A model generated the notes under the pieces. That model was not told where the DNA came from. It did not search any database and saw only the letters and a list, made by a program, of their open reading frames with translations. Positions 21,159 through 32,300 of a stretch of 64,000 nucleotides of DNA are shown piece by piece. Within the stretch, counting starts at the first letter, position 1; every line of letters starts with the position of its first letter. Made by a program: the position numbers and the translations under genes. The stretch spans positions 1,078,755,001 through 1,078,819,000 of the forward strand of contig CM057453.1 of the NCBI GenBank assembly GCA_016271365.2, in the 5' to 3' direction. The stretch is from Neoceratodus forsteri (taxonomy: Eukaryota > Chordata > Ceratodontiformes > Ceratodontidae).

Positions 21159-22657
21159 GAATTTGATGGCAGATAAGGACCACTTGGTCCACCCAGTCTG
21201 CTGTTTTTCTCACCTGCATTGTTACCACAGACCTTATTTGATCTACCACTCTGTCTCACTCCCCCTTCTTTTCTTCAATGATTCCCTTCTGCCTATCCCA
21301 TGCATTCTTGAACCCTGCCACTGTCTTTTCCCCCACTACCTCTGCTGGAAGATTGTTCCAGGAATCCACCACTCTTTCTGTGAAGAAGTACTTCCTAACA
21401 TCTCTCCTGAATCTACCCCCTTCAGCTTCATAGCATGTTCCCATGTTCTTAAGAACCTTTTCTTCTAAAAAATACTTCCCTCCTGTACCTTATTTATCCC
21501 TGTGAGGTATTTAAATGTCTCTATCCTATCCCCCCTCACACTTCTTTCTTCCAGGGTGAACATATTGTGGTCTTTTAGTCTTTCCTCATAGGGCTTTTGA
21601 TGCAGACCCAGCACTATTTTAGTTGCCCTCCTATGGACAGCCTCCACTCTATTTATGTCCTTCCAGAGATGTGGTCTCCAGAACTGCACATAGTACTCTA
21701 GGTGGGGTCTTACCGGAGATCTATACAGAGGTAACACTACCTCCCTCTTTCTGCTGGTGATACCATCCTTGTGCACCCCAGCATCCCACTAGCTCCCCCA
21801 ACTGACTTGTTGCACTGCCTGGCCACCTATAGGTCATCTGATATGATTATCCCAGATCTCTCTCCTGCTTAGTAATTGCCAATACCACTCCATCCATTTT
21901 GCACTCTGCCCCTGGGCTTCTGCGCCCTAAGTGCATTATTTTTCACTTTTTCACATTGAAACCCAGTTGCCATATCCTTGACCACTCATCCAGTTTTTCA
22001 GGTCCCTGCTCATCCTTTCCACTCCTCGTGGAGTGTCCACCCTATTGCAGATTTTAGTGCCATCTGCAAAGAGGCAGACCTTCCCTTCTAGCTTCTCTGC
22101 AGTGTCACTTAAAAAAAGCCATTAAAGAGAACCAGTTCCAGCATTGATCCCTAAGACACCCCGCTGGTCACTTTCTCTTCCTTGGAGTGAACTCCATTTA
22201 CCACCACCCTCTATCTCCTATCCCCTAACCAATTTCTTACCTAGTTTACCACCTTTGGACCCACTTCTAAGCTACCCAACTTGCTTACTAGTCTACTATG
22301 TGAAACAGTGTCACAAGCCTTACTGAAATCTAAGTAGATCATGTCCAACGCTCCACCCTGATCTACTGCCTTTGTCACCCAGTCAAAGAAATCTATCAGA
22401 TTCATTTGACATGACCTCCCCACTGTGAAGCCATGCTGCCTCAGGTCTTGTAACCCACTGGATTCAAGATATTCTGCAATCCTTTCCTTCAGCAGTGACT
22501 TTATTAATTTTCCCACTACTGTTGTCAGGCTGACTGTCCTAAAATTGCCAGCCTCCTACCTGCCACCACTTTTGTATAGTGAGACTAAATTCACCCTTCT
22601 CAAGTCTTCCGGAACCACTCCTGTTTCCATTGAACTGTTAAACAGGACTGTCAGAGG
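21155..22657 (-). mobile_element. CR1-like LINE copy B, 3' part
   Basis: This minus-strand copy has its 3' end at 21,155 (ATAGAATTTGATGGCAGATA). It reads backwards through the C-terminal RT domain (21,776-21,256: [34 protein letters not shown]), a decayed active site FADG near 22,063, and 22,516-22,241 (QHGFTVGRSCQMNLIDFFDW, YLDFSKACDTVSHSRL). Homology stops exactly at the hAT insertion (duplication 22,650-22,657) and resumes at 34,088. Confidence 0.85.
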
Positions 22658-22830
22658 TAGAGATGCAGTGAAATTTTAATCCGCCGGCGAAGTAGACCCA
22701 AAGTGACCACTTAGTGTTAGCGGAGCACGACAAGAAGTGGACACTGCAAAGTGCTCACTTCGCATTATTATTATTACTACTTCACATTGCCATTATTCCT
22801 TAACGGGAAGTGAGGCAAAGTGAGAAGAGA
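22650..22830. repeat. hAT left end: duplication, terminal repeat, subterminal motifs
   Basis: GTCAGAGG target duplication, then the TAGAGATGCAGTGAA terminus, GCGGAGCAC at 22,720 and several AAGTG/CACTT motifs up to the point where CR1 copy A3 inserted (about 22,832). Confidence 0.8.
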
Positions 22831-22831
22831 A

Positions 22832-24105
22832 TAGAAACATAGAAACATAGAATTTGATGGCAGATAAGGACCGCTTGGCCCACCTAGTCTGCCCATTTCC
22901 CTACCTGATGGATAAGTTGCAGATTCTAGTTAATCAAAAGCTTACTTCCTCCTACCCCCACTAGACTTGCCTTATGCCTGTCCCATGCATTCTTGAATTC
23001 TCCCACTGTTCCTGACTCCACAACCTCCTCAGGAAGACTGTTCCATGCATCCACAACCCTCTCTGTGAAAAAATACTTTCTAACATTACCTCTGAGCTGT
23101 CCTCCCTCTATCTTCAAATTGTGTCCCCTTGTCCTTGCACATCTCTTCTTCTGAAAGATACTACCCTCTTGTACTTTGTTAATTCCCTTGAGATACTTGA
23201 AAGTTTCTATCATGTCCCCTTCTCCCTCCTTTCCTCAAGGGTATACATATTAAGTTGCTTTAGTCTCTCCTCGGATGTTTTCTGATGCAGACCCTGCACC
23301 ATTTTGGTTGCCCTCCTCTGAACAGCCTCCACTCTATGTCTTTGCGGAGATGGGGTCTCCAGAATTGCACCCAGTACTCCAGATGGGGTCTCACTAACTG
23401 TCTGTACAGAAGGATAAACAACTTCCTGTTTTCTACTGTTAATGCCTCTCCCTATGCATCCCAGCATCCCCCAGCCCTTCTTACTGCCTTCTCACATTGC
23501 TTGCCCACCTTTAGGTCATCTAATATAATTACTTCTAGGTCTCTTTCGATTTTTGTTGTTGTTATTAACTCACCCCCCACTGTGTACTCTTCCCCTGGGT
23601 TTTTGTTTCCCAGATGCATTACCTTGCACTTCTTTGCACTGAATCTGAGCTGCCACATATTTGACCATTCCTCCAACCTTGCCAATTCCCTTTTCATTCT
23701 TTCCACCCCACCTCGTGTATCAACCCTGTTGCAGATCTTTGTGTCATCTGCAAAGAGACATACCTTTCCTTCCAGGTGCTTTTCAATGTCACGTATAAAG
23801 ACATTAAACAGGACCGGTCCCAGTACCGAATCCTGCGATACCCCGCTAGTTACCCTCCTTTCTTCACTGTGGACTCCGTTTACTATTACCCTTTGCATTC
23901 CATTGTCCAGCCAGTTTTTTATCCAGGCTATCACTTTGGGACCCACTCCAAGGCTGGCTAACTTGTATATTAATCTTTTGTGTGAGACTGTGTCAAATGC
24001 CTTGCTAAAATCTAGGTAGGCCATATCCACAGCCCCTCCCTGGTCTACTACTTTGGTCACCCAGTCAAAGAAATCTATTAGGTTCATCTGACATGACCTT
24101 CCAAA
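22832..24105 (-). mobile_element. CR1 LINE copy A3, inside the hAT element
   Basis: 5'-truncated CR1 of the same subfamily as A1, A2 and A4, starting with the CATAGAAA octamers and GATGGCAGATAAGGACC at 22,832. It ends within the RT block GRSCQMNLIDFFDWVTK near 24,105. Because it lies inside the hAT element, it inserted after the hAT did. Relatively few stops suggest it is among the younger copies here. Confidence 0.88.
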
Positions 24106-24108
24106 TAG
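22926..24108 (-). pseudogene. CR1 RT C-terminal half (copy A3)
   Basis: The frame 24,123-23,452 holds RSCQMNLIDFFDWVTKVV, YLDFSKAFDTVSHKRLIYKL, TSGVSQDSVLGPVLFNVFI and an intact active site CLFADDTKICNRV near 23,745. WQLRFSAKKCKVMHLGNKN follows. Continuations in 23,467-23,210 and 23,213-22,926 give [39 protein letters not shown]-type and NSLPEEVVESGTVGEFKNAW blocks. Only two or three frameshifts separate the parts. With no endonuclease it cannot be autonomous. Confidence 0.87.
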
Positions 24109-24389
24109 GCAGCCACCCCACACATCACGTGGCTTACAGTACTGTGAGTCTCATGCTTTAGCCAGGCAGGAAGGAAGTGAGTCAGAGAAGCAGTTTCACT
24201 TTCTCCTTTGCATTCGTAGAGTTAGAAAGCTTTGTGAGAGGAGACTAGGAGTGAAAGTGCTTGATTGCCGCTTGCATTTCAGTACGGATGAAAATCAACA
24301 GCTTTTTAAAAGTTATATCTTCATTTAGTTTTTGTATTGTATTTGTGTTTTTTTTGTTAGCAAATTTTTTTATAAGTTTTGTTTTGTTT

Positions 24390-24465
24390 TGTGTGTGTGT
24401 GTGTGTGACTGACTGTGTGTGTCAGTGAGTGTCAGTGTGTGTGTCTGTGTGTGTGTGTGTGTCGG
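24390..24465. repeat. Imperfect (GT)n microsatellite
   Basis: Runs of GTGTGTGT interrupted by ACTGACTG and CAGTGAGTG, immediately upstream of the BED-finger reading frame. Confidence 0.8.
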
Positions 24466-24484
24466 CCCGGGGACTTGTGTCAGG

Positions 24485-25354
24485 ATGGACCCAGGAGAAG
24501 GCGAGTCGTTGGCCTGTGGGCGTGGTCAGAAGGGACTGTGGACACGTGGGGGGTGGGGTGGTTGTGTCATGCTGGACAGCTCCTGACTCCTGGATGTTGC
24601 TTCCCCCCATGTTGAAGCAACAGGAGGAGCAGCAGAAGCCGCACCAGTGCCACCGGTGGCTGCTGTGCATCCACCTTGTCTGCCACTACCATCACCACCA
24701 GCGGTAGCAGCTGTAAGGGCTCCAGCAGCACCCCCTCCACCAGCTCCACAGCCACAGGAGGTGGCCCTGGAAAATGTAGGTGGAGGGACTCTTGTGAGGA
24801 CTGTGTCTGGTCCCCCCTACAGCTTCCCAGTGTGGGAGTTTTTTAACTCTGTGGGTGGAGACAGTACAGAGGTGGTGTGCCATCTGTGTGGTGTGCTGTT
24901 GCACCATGGCCCCCCTGGGACACTTTTGGGGAATGGTGGACAGTGCACCCACATGCTCAACCACCACAGGGCAGAGTGGCAGGCTGCCATGGAATGGGCC
25001 AGGTGTTCACCTGCTGGCCCTTCTGTGACAGTGGCCGAGGGTGCTGCTGGGGTGGGAGTTGTGCCTCGCAGTCACTGCCGCAGCAGGAGGAGAGCCAGTA
25101 CACCACCACCACTTCCACCAGCACCACCCTCTCCACCAGCACCCCCACTACCTGGATTCCCTGCTGCAGTGGACCCTGCCACAGTCCCTGCAACACAGGC
25201 TGACATCACTCTGGTGTGAGCAGCTCTGGAAGAAAACAATCAGAGGTTCAGTGCTTTGCAGCAGCAGGTCAACACACTAGAACAAAAGCATCAGCAAATA
25301 GTAACAATGCTCCACCTACTGCTGGACCACCACAGCATCCCATGGCCAGAGTAA
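24485..25354 (+). pseudogene. Accessory BED-finger/coiled-coil protein of the hAT element
   Basis: ATG at 24,485 sits in a good initiation context (A at -3, G at +4). The same frame runs to TAA at 25,352-25,354, interrupted only by TGA at 24,584-24,586 and at 25,217-25,219. A Pro/Ala-rich N-terminal part leads to a BED zinc finger (about 24,822-24,970): FPVWEFF, then C-x-x-C (VCHLCG), then LGNGGQCTHMLNHH. A Pro-rich linker follows, then a heptad-like coiled coil (ENNQRFSALQQQVNTLEQ) after the second stop. It has no RNase H-like transposase core, so it is not a truncated transposase by content. Its finger shares LG-x-GGQ-x-TH with the transposase finger. Role inferred: DNA-binding partner or regulator of transposition. 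The name and family are not known to me. Confidence 0.65.
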
Positions 25355-25481
25355 CTTACGGGATTGTTTTCTGGCCCCCCACCCCAACCCACTACTGTGT
25401 TGTACTGTTTTTGTGTATTTTTTCTTTGTTGTTGTTTAATCATACACATTTTCCCTTCCAGGGGAATCCTTCTTGCACCAC

Positions 25482-25981
25482 ATAGTGCAATGTATTTCTG
25501 TGAAAACCACCCATAATTTCATTACAGTGTGTCACGTGATGGAGGAATTCCCTTTCTGAAAATCTGCCCACATTCTGCCTCCTTTCTCAGCAACTTTAGG
25601 ACGTGATGCCAGGGAGAACATGTGTGCGTGCTCCTTACAGTGAATATCTGATTGTACATCAGCTTTCCGAATGTTTCTTTATGTTATAATGGTCAGTTTG
25701 TGGTGAAATGTGTGGGCACGTTTCCAGTATGAAGAGCCTTGTTAGTGGAAACATTCCCACATTTCACCACAAAGTCAACCTTATAACATAAAGAAACATT
25801 GGGATAGCTGACGAACATTCACTATAATGAAGCATGCACCTGCGCTCCCCCTGGCATCACATCCTAACGTTGCTGAGAAAGGGGGATAGAATGTGGGTGG
25901 CTTTTCTGAACGGTAGTTCCTGTGTTACATGACACACTGTAATTAAATTATGGGCGGTTTTCACAGAAATATATTGCACTC
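25482..25981. mobile_element. ~500-bp near-complete palindrome
   Basis: Arms of about 240-250 bp are inverted copies with scattered mismatches. They begin AGTGCAATGTATTTCTG on the left and end as the complement of AGTGCAATATATTTCTG on the right; the shared TTTCTTTATGTTATAA and TGTGGTGAAATGTG segments lie near the centre (about 25,735). It has no coding capacity. It is probably a fold-back DNA element that landed in the hAT between its two genes. No target duplication was evident. Confidence 0.75.
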
Positions 25982-25984
25982 TGT

Positions 25985-26676
25985 TGGTAAAGAAATATTC
26001 CAGTGGGAGTAAGGCCCCCACATATTAGGTTATGTGCATCACCATAACTATGTAATGTGGTGAATCTCTGTAAAGCAACAGCGCAACAATCTGTTGAGAA
26101 CTCTGAGCTATGTTTTTTAATGCTATGTTACAACTTCCTTTACTTACATCCTGACTGACTGGAATGATACTAGAATTTGCAGTAGTTGAGTCTGTTTTAC
26201 TACCTTTTTTCATGTGTGAAATAATGAAAGGAGCATTCCTTTTAAATTGATGCTGACCAGGTCTTTGTCTTTGTTTTCATCTGCTTTTCTTCATCACATC
26301 AGTTAGTTGTTATATAACACTTCTGTTGTTAATTAACAGTTATGCAGCAGGCAGTGTTTTATGACACCACAGAACAATAGTTATTGAAAAGCAGCTGCAA
26401 ATAAATACAAACCTGGTCAGAACAATATTGGAAGGTGTGCTCATTTTTTTTCATACATGAAAAAAAGTAGTCAACTAAGTAAAGCAGACATAAATTGTGA
26501 AAAGAAGCGTATCATTCAAGTCACGACTCGGAGGTAACTAGTGGTGGCTGTGGCAATGTAAAGTAGCATAAAAAAGTACAGTTCAAAATTGTCAGGGCAT
26601 TCTTGCAATGCTGCTTTAATTGTAATGTCAGTATGACATTATGAGCTCACAACAATCACAGAACACACAAAAGTTG
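25985..26676. other. Non-coding spacer inside the hAT element
   Basis: AT-rich sequence between the palindrome and the 151-bp array; no gene or repeat recognised. Confidence 0.4.
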
Positions 26677-27246
26677 CACAGAGTCCCCAGATTTTTTCTG
26701 CAGTCCCAAAATGCATCCTCCTTGTGTACAAAAATTTGACAAGTGGTAACACAGTGAAATTAGAGTGTCTCAGCACATACAAAGTCTCCCAGAATTTATG
26801 GCGCACTCAGTCATGCGCACAGTGGTGGCATAGAGTCCCAGATTTTTTCTGCAGGCCCAAAATGCATCCTCCTTGCATGCAGAAAATTGACAAGTGGTAA
26901 CACAGTGAAATGAGAGTGTTTCAGCACATACAAAGTCCCCCAGAATTAATGGGGCACTCAGTCATGCGCGCAGTGGTGGCACAGAGTCCCAGATTTTTTC
27001 TGCAGGCCCAAAATGCATCCTCATTGTGTGCAGAAAATTGACAAGTGATAACACAGTGAAATGAGAGTGTTTCAGCACATACAAAGTCCCCCAGAATTAA
27101 TGGTGCACTCAGTCATGCGCACAGTGGTGGCACGGAGTCCCAGATTTTTTCTGCAGGCCCAAAATGCATCCTCCTTGCATGCAGAAAATTGACAAGTGAT
27201 AACACAGTGAAATGAGAGTATTTCAGCACATACAAAGTCCCCCAGT
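26677..27246. repeat. 151-bp tandem repeat, ~3.8 copies
   Basis: The landmark GAGTCCC...GATTTTTTCTGCAG recurs at 26,681, 26,833, 26,984 and 27,135, spacings of 152, 151 and 151 bp. Each unit also carries AAAATGCATCCTC, TTGACAAGTG and TTTCAGCACATACAAAGT. The copies are very similar, indicating recent amplification. Confidence 0.85.
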
Positions 27247-27390
27247 ATAAAATGATGACCGTACGCATCCTGTTCCTGGTCCAATGTGTTCTGCAAGGCG
27301 ATTCAAAGCAAATACAATGTGATCATCTCAACTGGATTGAAGGGTGCCTTTTGGCATACACTAATAGTAGCCTTGATGAGTAGATATACC

Positions 27391-27393
<3 letters not shown>

Positions 27394-27438
<45 letters not shown>
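27394..27438. repeat. (TA)n microsatellite
   Basis: About 22 uninterrupted TA dinucleotides. Confidence 0.95.
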
Positions 27439-27439
<1 letters not shown>

Positions 27440-27441
<2 letters not shown>

Positions 27442-28311
27442 GAGCTGTGTATTTTGTAGGTGAGGTGAGGGTTGACATGGACATGTACTCATGATATTGT
27501 TCTGCATCACAGGTCACACAGAAAATGTTTTGTGTGCACATTCTGGTGCTCAATGAGAATTTTTTGCACTGAAATTGGAAATGGATAACTCTCAAGAACA
27601 AGAATCTAAATATTTTTTTTTGGGGGGTCATATTTGCTGGTTTGTCTGTAATGGTTTCTTATTTTATTACTTCTTCACAGATTTCATCTGCATCCTTCTG
27701 GAGTCCAATTGTTGTTAATGATGGTCATGGTCATCTAATGAAATGACTTCTGCATGTTGCATGTGTGCCCAAGCCCGGGGGAGGGGGGTGCCTGATGTTG
27801 AAGAACTTTTTTCAATAAGACCAGTTTGACAGAACAATAAAGCATCTGGAAGTTTCATAAAAAAAACAATGAATGGTTTCTTACAACTTAATTATCCTCC
27901 CTGGTTCTGAATCTCTTCTCAAGTCAAGTTACACTGAAACCCACATCTTGTCAACTAACACAACCTGGGTGTAAAATATTTGCAGTAGTCTTTCCAAAAC
28001 AATGAAACAGATTAAATAAAATCTTCATACTTACCAGACTGGATTTCACATGGATATTCCATCAGTTCCAAATCCTCTCTGTACGGTACGGCTGCAGTAC
28101 CATTCCCACAGAGTTTTAGCGATGGAGGCTTTTTTTGTTAACCTGTAAAGGAAACAAAATAAGTGTACCATATGTGTTTTATCATTGTGGCTCTGAAAAG
28201 CTACAGAAAACAAAACATACAACTAAAGGAATTGAAGCAGCATAACAAACATGAGTACACATACTCACTTTATGGTTTAAATATTAAGAAGCTTTGCATC
28301 TGTGGCTGATG
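27440..28311. other. Non-coding spacer inside the hAT element
   Basis: No gene or repeat recognised between the TA microsatellite and the GGT-rich minisatellite. Confidence 0.4.
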
Positions 28312-29278
28312 AATGTGGTGGTCCAGACACACACTGGCTCAGTGGTGGCAGTGGCTAACAGCAGTCCTGGTGGTGGTGGTCTATGGCGCAGACAGACTCA
28401 GGCTCAGTGGTGGCAGTGGCTAACAGCAGTTCTGGTGATGGTGGTCTGGGGGAGTGGACAGACTCAGGCTCAGTGGTGGCAGTGGCTAACAGCAGTACCG
28501 GTGGTGGTCCAGGAGGGTGGACAGACCCAGGGTCAGTGGTGGCAGTGGCTAACAGCATTGCCAGTGGTGGTGGTGGTGGTGGTGGTGGTCCGGGGGGGCA
28601 GACAGACTCAGGCTCAGTGGTGGCAGTGGCTAACAGCAGTCCTGGTGGTGGTGGTCTGGGGATGGACAGACTCAGGCTCAGTGTGGCAATGGCTAACAGC
28701 AGTCCTGGTGGTGGTGGTGGTGGTCTGGGGGGGCGATCAGACTCAGGCTCACTGGTGGCAGTGGCTAACGGCAGTCCCGGTGGTGGTGGTGGTGGGCCGG
28801 GGGGTGGACAGACTCAGGCTCAGTGGTGGCAGTGGATAACAGCAGTCCTGGTGTGGTGGTCCAGGGGGTGGACAGATTCAGGCTCAGTGGTGGCAGTGGC
28901 TAACAGCAGTCCTGGTGGTGGTGGTGGTCCAGGGTGGTGGACAGACTCAGGCTCAGTGGTGGCAGTGGCTAACAGCAGTCCCAGTGGTGGTGGTCTGGGG
29001 CACTGACAGACTCAGGCTCAGTGGTGGCAGTGGCTAACAGCAGTCCCGGTGGTGGTGGTGGTCTCGGGCACTGACAGACTCAGGCTCAGTGGTGGCAGTG
29101 GCTAACAGCAGTCCTGGTGGTGGTGCTCCGGGGTGGCAGACAGACTCAGGCTCAGTGGTGGCAGTGGCTAACAGCAGTACCGGTGGTGGTGGTGGTGGTC
29201 TGGGGGGGTGGGCAGACTCAGGCTCAGTGGTGGCAGTGGCTAACAGCAGTCCCGGTGGTGGTGGTGGTCCTAGGGGGC
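28312..29278. repeat. GGT-rich minisatellite, ~14 units of 61-80 bp
   Basis: The core CTCAGTGGTGGCAGTGGCTA appears about 14 times, each followed by ACAGCAGT and a GGT run of variable length ending in a G run. Unit length varies mostly through the (GGT)n tract. It lies just downstream of the transposase stop codon (29,302), so it would be in the transposase 3' UTR. Long frames across it on both strands reflect the repeat composition, not genes. Confidence 0.9.
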
Positions 29279-29301
29279 ACACCACCTTTTAAAATCTTCA
29301 G

Positions 29302-32300
29302 TTAAAACCTGCCAACAGTAACCACATCATCATCCTCATAAAGAAAGCTGCCCTCACAGTCATCGATGTCTGAAGTCTGACCATTGGGAAATTCTTTCTC
29401 CATTGTGTCACCATCTACATCAGTGGTGTGCCATTTCAGGCAGCCACTGCCAGTGCCACCAGGATGGTCCATTTTCACATCAGCAAGACCACCATGACTA
29501 GGCCGGGCTACAAATACCGAGGTTGCAGTCTGTGCTGCTATATGCCTCTCATTCATTTTAATGAATGTTAGCAAACTAACATTTGCAGGAGACAGATTTG
29601 TCCGATGATCTCTGACTATTGCACCTGCTGAGCTGAATACCCTCTCAACACTTACACTGGAGGGTGGGCAAGTGAGATACTTCAGTGCCACTGCAGTCAG
29701 CTCTGGCCATTCACTGGCCTTTCCACTTAAGTACAAAAGAGGATCTTCAGTTATTGTCAGATGCCTGTTTTCAGACAAATATGACTTAAACATTCTCTGT
29801 GCCGCACTAAGTCCAGTTGTTGATGCATCATCCTGTTGTCCCGAGTCATTTATTTCACAAATACCCACTTGAGACAAAGCCTCCCAAAGTGGGTTGACGC
29901 CAGCCACTTTGGATGACAGACCACATGGAACTGCAGTCCCCTTCCTCTTGATGGTCCTCCAGGTACACCTTCAGTTGGATTATGCTGCTTAGATTTGCTG
30001 ACCTTGGCACGTGACTTCTGTGCCCCATGAACCAAGCGCACCAGTTGACCACTGCTATCTTTTACCTGTTCAGGCCCTCCCTCCAGTACTGATGCAGTTC
30101 CACGTTTGTATTGTGGGTCCAGCATTGTTGCTATGGCAAAGCTGTCACTGAGCTGAATATTCACAACGTGACGATTCTGGTCGAATACTGTCAGTATGTG
30201 TTGCAGCAACATCCTGCTACCACTGTCTCCGGCATCATCGAGGCTATGCTGTACATTCATCAATGTCTGCCTCAGCACCCACAGCAGTGGAATTGATTGG
30301 CTAATGGAGGCAGACTCACTACTCACTGCCTGTGTGGCATGTTCAAAAGGCCGCAAAATTGTTATTACAGAGTCCATGAGGCGCCACTGTTCAGTCATCA
30401 CAGACATGGAGACCCCGGAACTGTCACGGCTAGTGTGCATCACAAGATATTCTGAGATGGCTTTGTATTCTTCATACAACCTCTCTGCCATATATAAAGT
30501 GGAGTTCCATCGGGTGACAACTTCCAGCTTCAAGCGATGCTGAGGCAGGCTGTTTTGTATCTGCTACTGCCGCAGTTGGTCACGGGCCTTTCCAGATCTT
30601 AAAAAGTGAGAGCAGATACGTTGTGCAATGGTAAGCATTTCCTTTATATCAGGGTGCTGCAGAAACTCCTCAACCACAAGATTTAAACAGTGCGCCATGC
30701 ATGGAACACGAAAGAAAAACACCATTTTTGATGCATTTCACCACATTTGACCCATTGTCACTTGCTATGAACCCAGTTCTCAGGGACAGAGGGTTTAGCC
30801 ATCTGTCAATTTCAGTCAGTACCACATACAACATGTTCTCACCAGTGTGTGAACAGGTCACATTGCACACAGCAATTGTTGCATGCTTTTGTATTCCTGG
30901 AAGATTGCTACTGCGACAATCCACCTTACTGCACTGATTATTCAAACTACCAACATCACAAACAACCCCCGGCACCTGCACCCAGTGTGCAATTATACAC
31001 AAATATGAACTCCCTGCTGTTTTCCCAGTTCTTCACATATCCATACTTACATGGATGAATGGAGAGTTAGAATGTTGAAGGGCAGTCTTACTGAGTCAGA
31101 CACAATGCGGAACAACTCGGGCACAGCACGGGTAGAAAAGCATGTCCTGGCTAGGACTTTCCATTTTGGACAGGCACATGCAGCAAACCGCCAGAACCCA
31201 GAATTTGCCACAAAGGAGATGGGCAAAAGAACAATTGCCAGCATTTCCGCTACAGCAGCATTAAGTTCACATGACACTGTATGATTCGGAGGGTACTTCA
31301 GCTTATGTGCAAAAACACTCTGTAACATGGGCTGACTTAAATGTTTTACATGGGGTGTGATCACAAATGGCTGTGCTCTGTAATGAATGGCATTGGCAGG
31401 GCATGGAGTGTGGAGATTTGATGAAGGCAGTTACACAGGTGATGATGGCAAACCCAGAAATGCAGTTATTTTGCCAGATTTGCCAACTGGGGTTGATGTA
31501 CCACTTGCACTAGACATACTGCATTCGCCACCACCACCACCACCACCACAAAAACTGCTACTCTCACCAGCACTGGACAACATTTCAAAGTCATTATGGT
31601 CCTCCACCTCATCATGCTTGTAGTAATCCTCTGCTCTTATTACCTCACTACTGCACACATTTAATTTCCTACTGGACTTAACAGTCATGGAAGGGGAAAA
31701 CATGCTAGCTATGGTTCCTGGTGACAAGGGTGAACGTCCCACTGTGGTATTAGCTGCCAGCTTGTGCTGGGTTCACAGTGTAAAGTGCCTATTCTTAAGA
31801 TGTGTATGCTGTCCTCCTGTGCCCAGATGGCTCCCCTTTTTACCTCGACTCACATGCACATCGCAAACCTGGCAGATTGCAACTGACTCATCATTTGCAT
31901 CCTGAACAAAAAAATCCCAAACAAGGGATTGTGATGCTCTGCTTTTAACATGTCATGATGTGACATATTTAAGTCCATTATTTTAAGCACTGAAGTGGGG
32001 GGGGCATGTGATGTTTTGGGGACTGCACACCTGGACTGCAACTGACCACCACGACTACCTATCATATTGATTACTGGGTCATCATCATCAACTAAAACCG
32101 GTAGATCACACGTTTTTTACAGGGGGGGATTCCTGCAAGCAGACTCAGACACAGGCACTTTGAATTTCTTTTTCTCCGGTTCCTAGCTGGGGTCAATTAC
32201 ATCATTATATTCATCAACATCACACACATCCACAACTTCTGCTTGGATGCTAGCATGTGGACTGCATGTTGCAACAACAGCAACATCATCATCATCATCA

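Noticed and set aside
24422..24755. Minus-strand frames opposite the BED gene (His/Thr- and Leu-rich)
   Set aside because: They mirror the GT microsatellite and the Pro/Ala-rich coding strand; no domain.
28312..29278. CRISPR-like array
   Set aside because: The intervals are low-complexity GGT runs, not unique spacers, and the context is a eukaryotic transposon.
28294..29292. Long open frames on both strands across the GGT-rich region (up to 207 codons)
   Set aside because: They repeat the minisatellite unit and stay open in several frames at once, which is a composition effect, not coding evidence.
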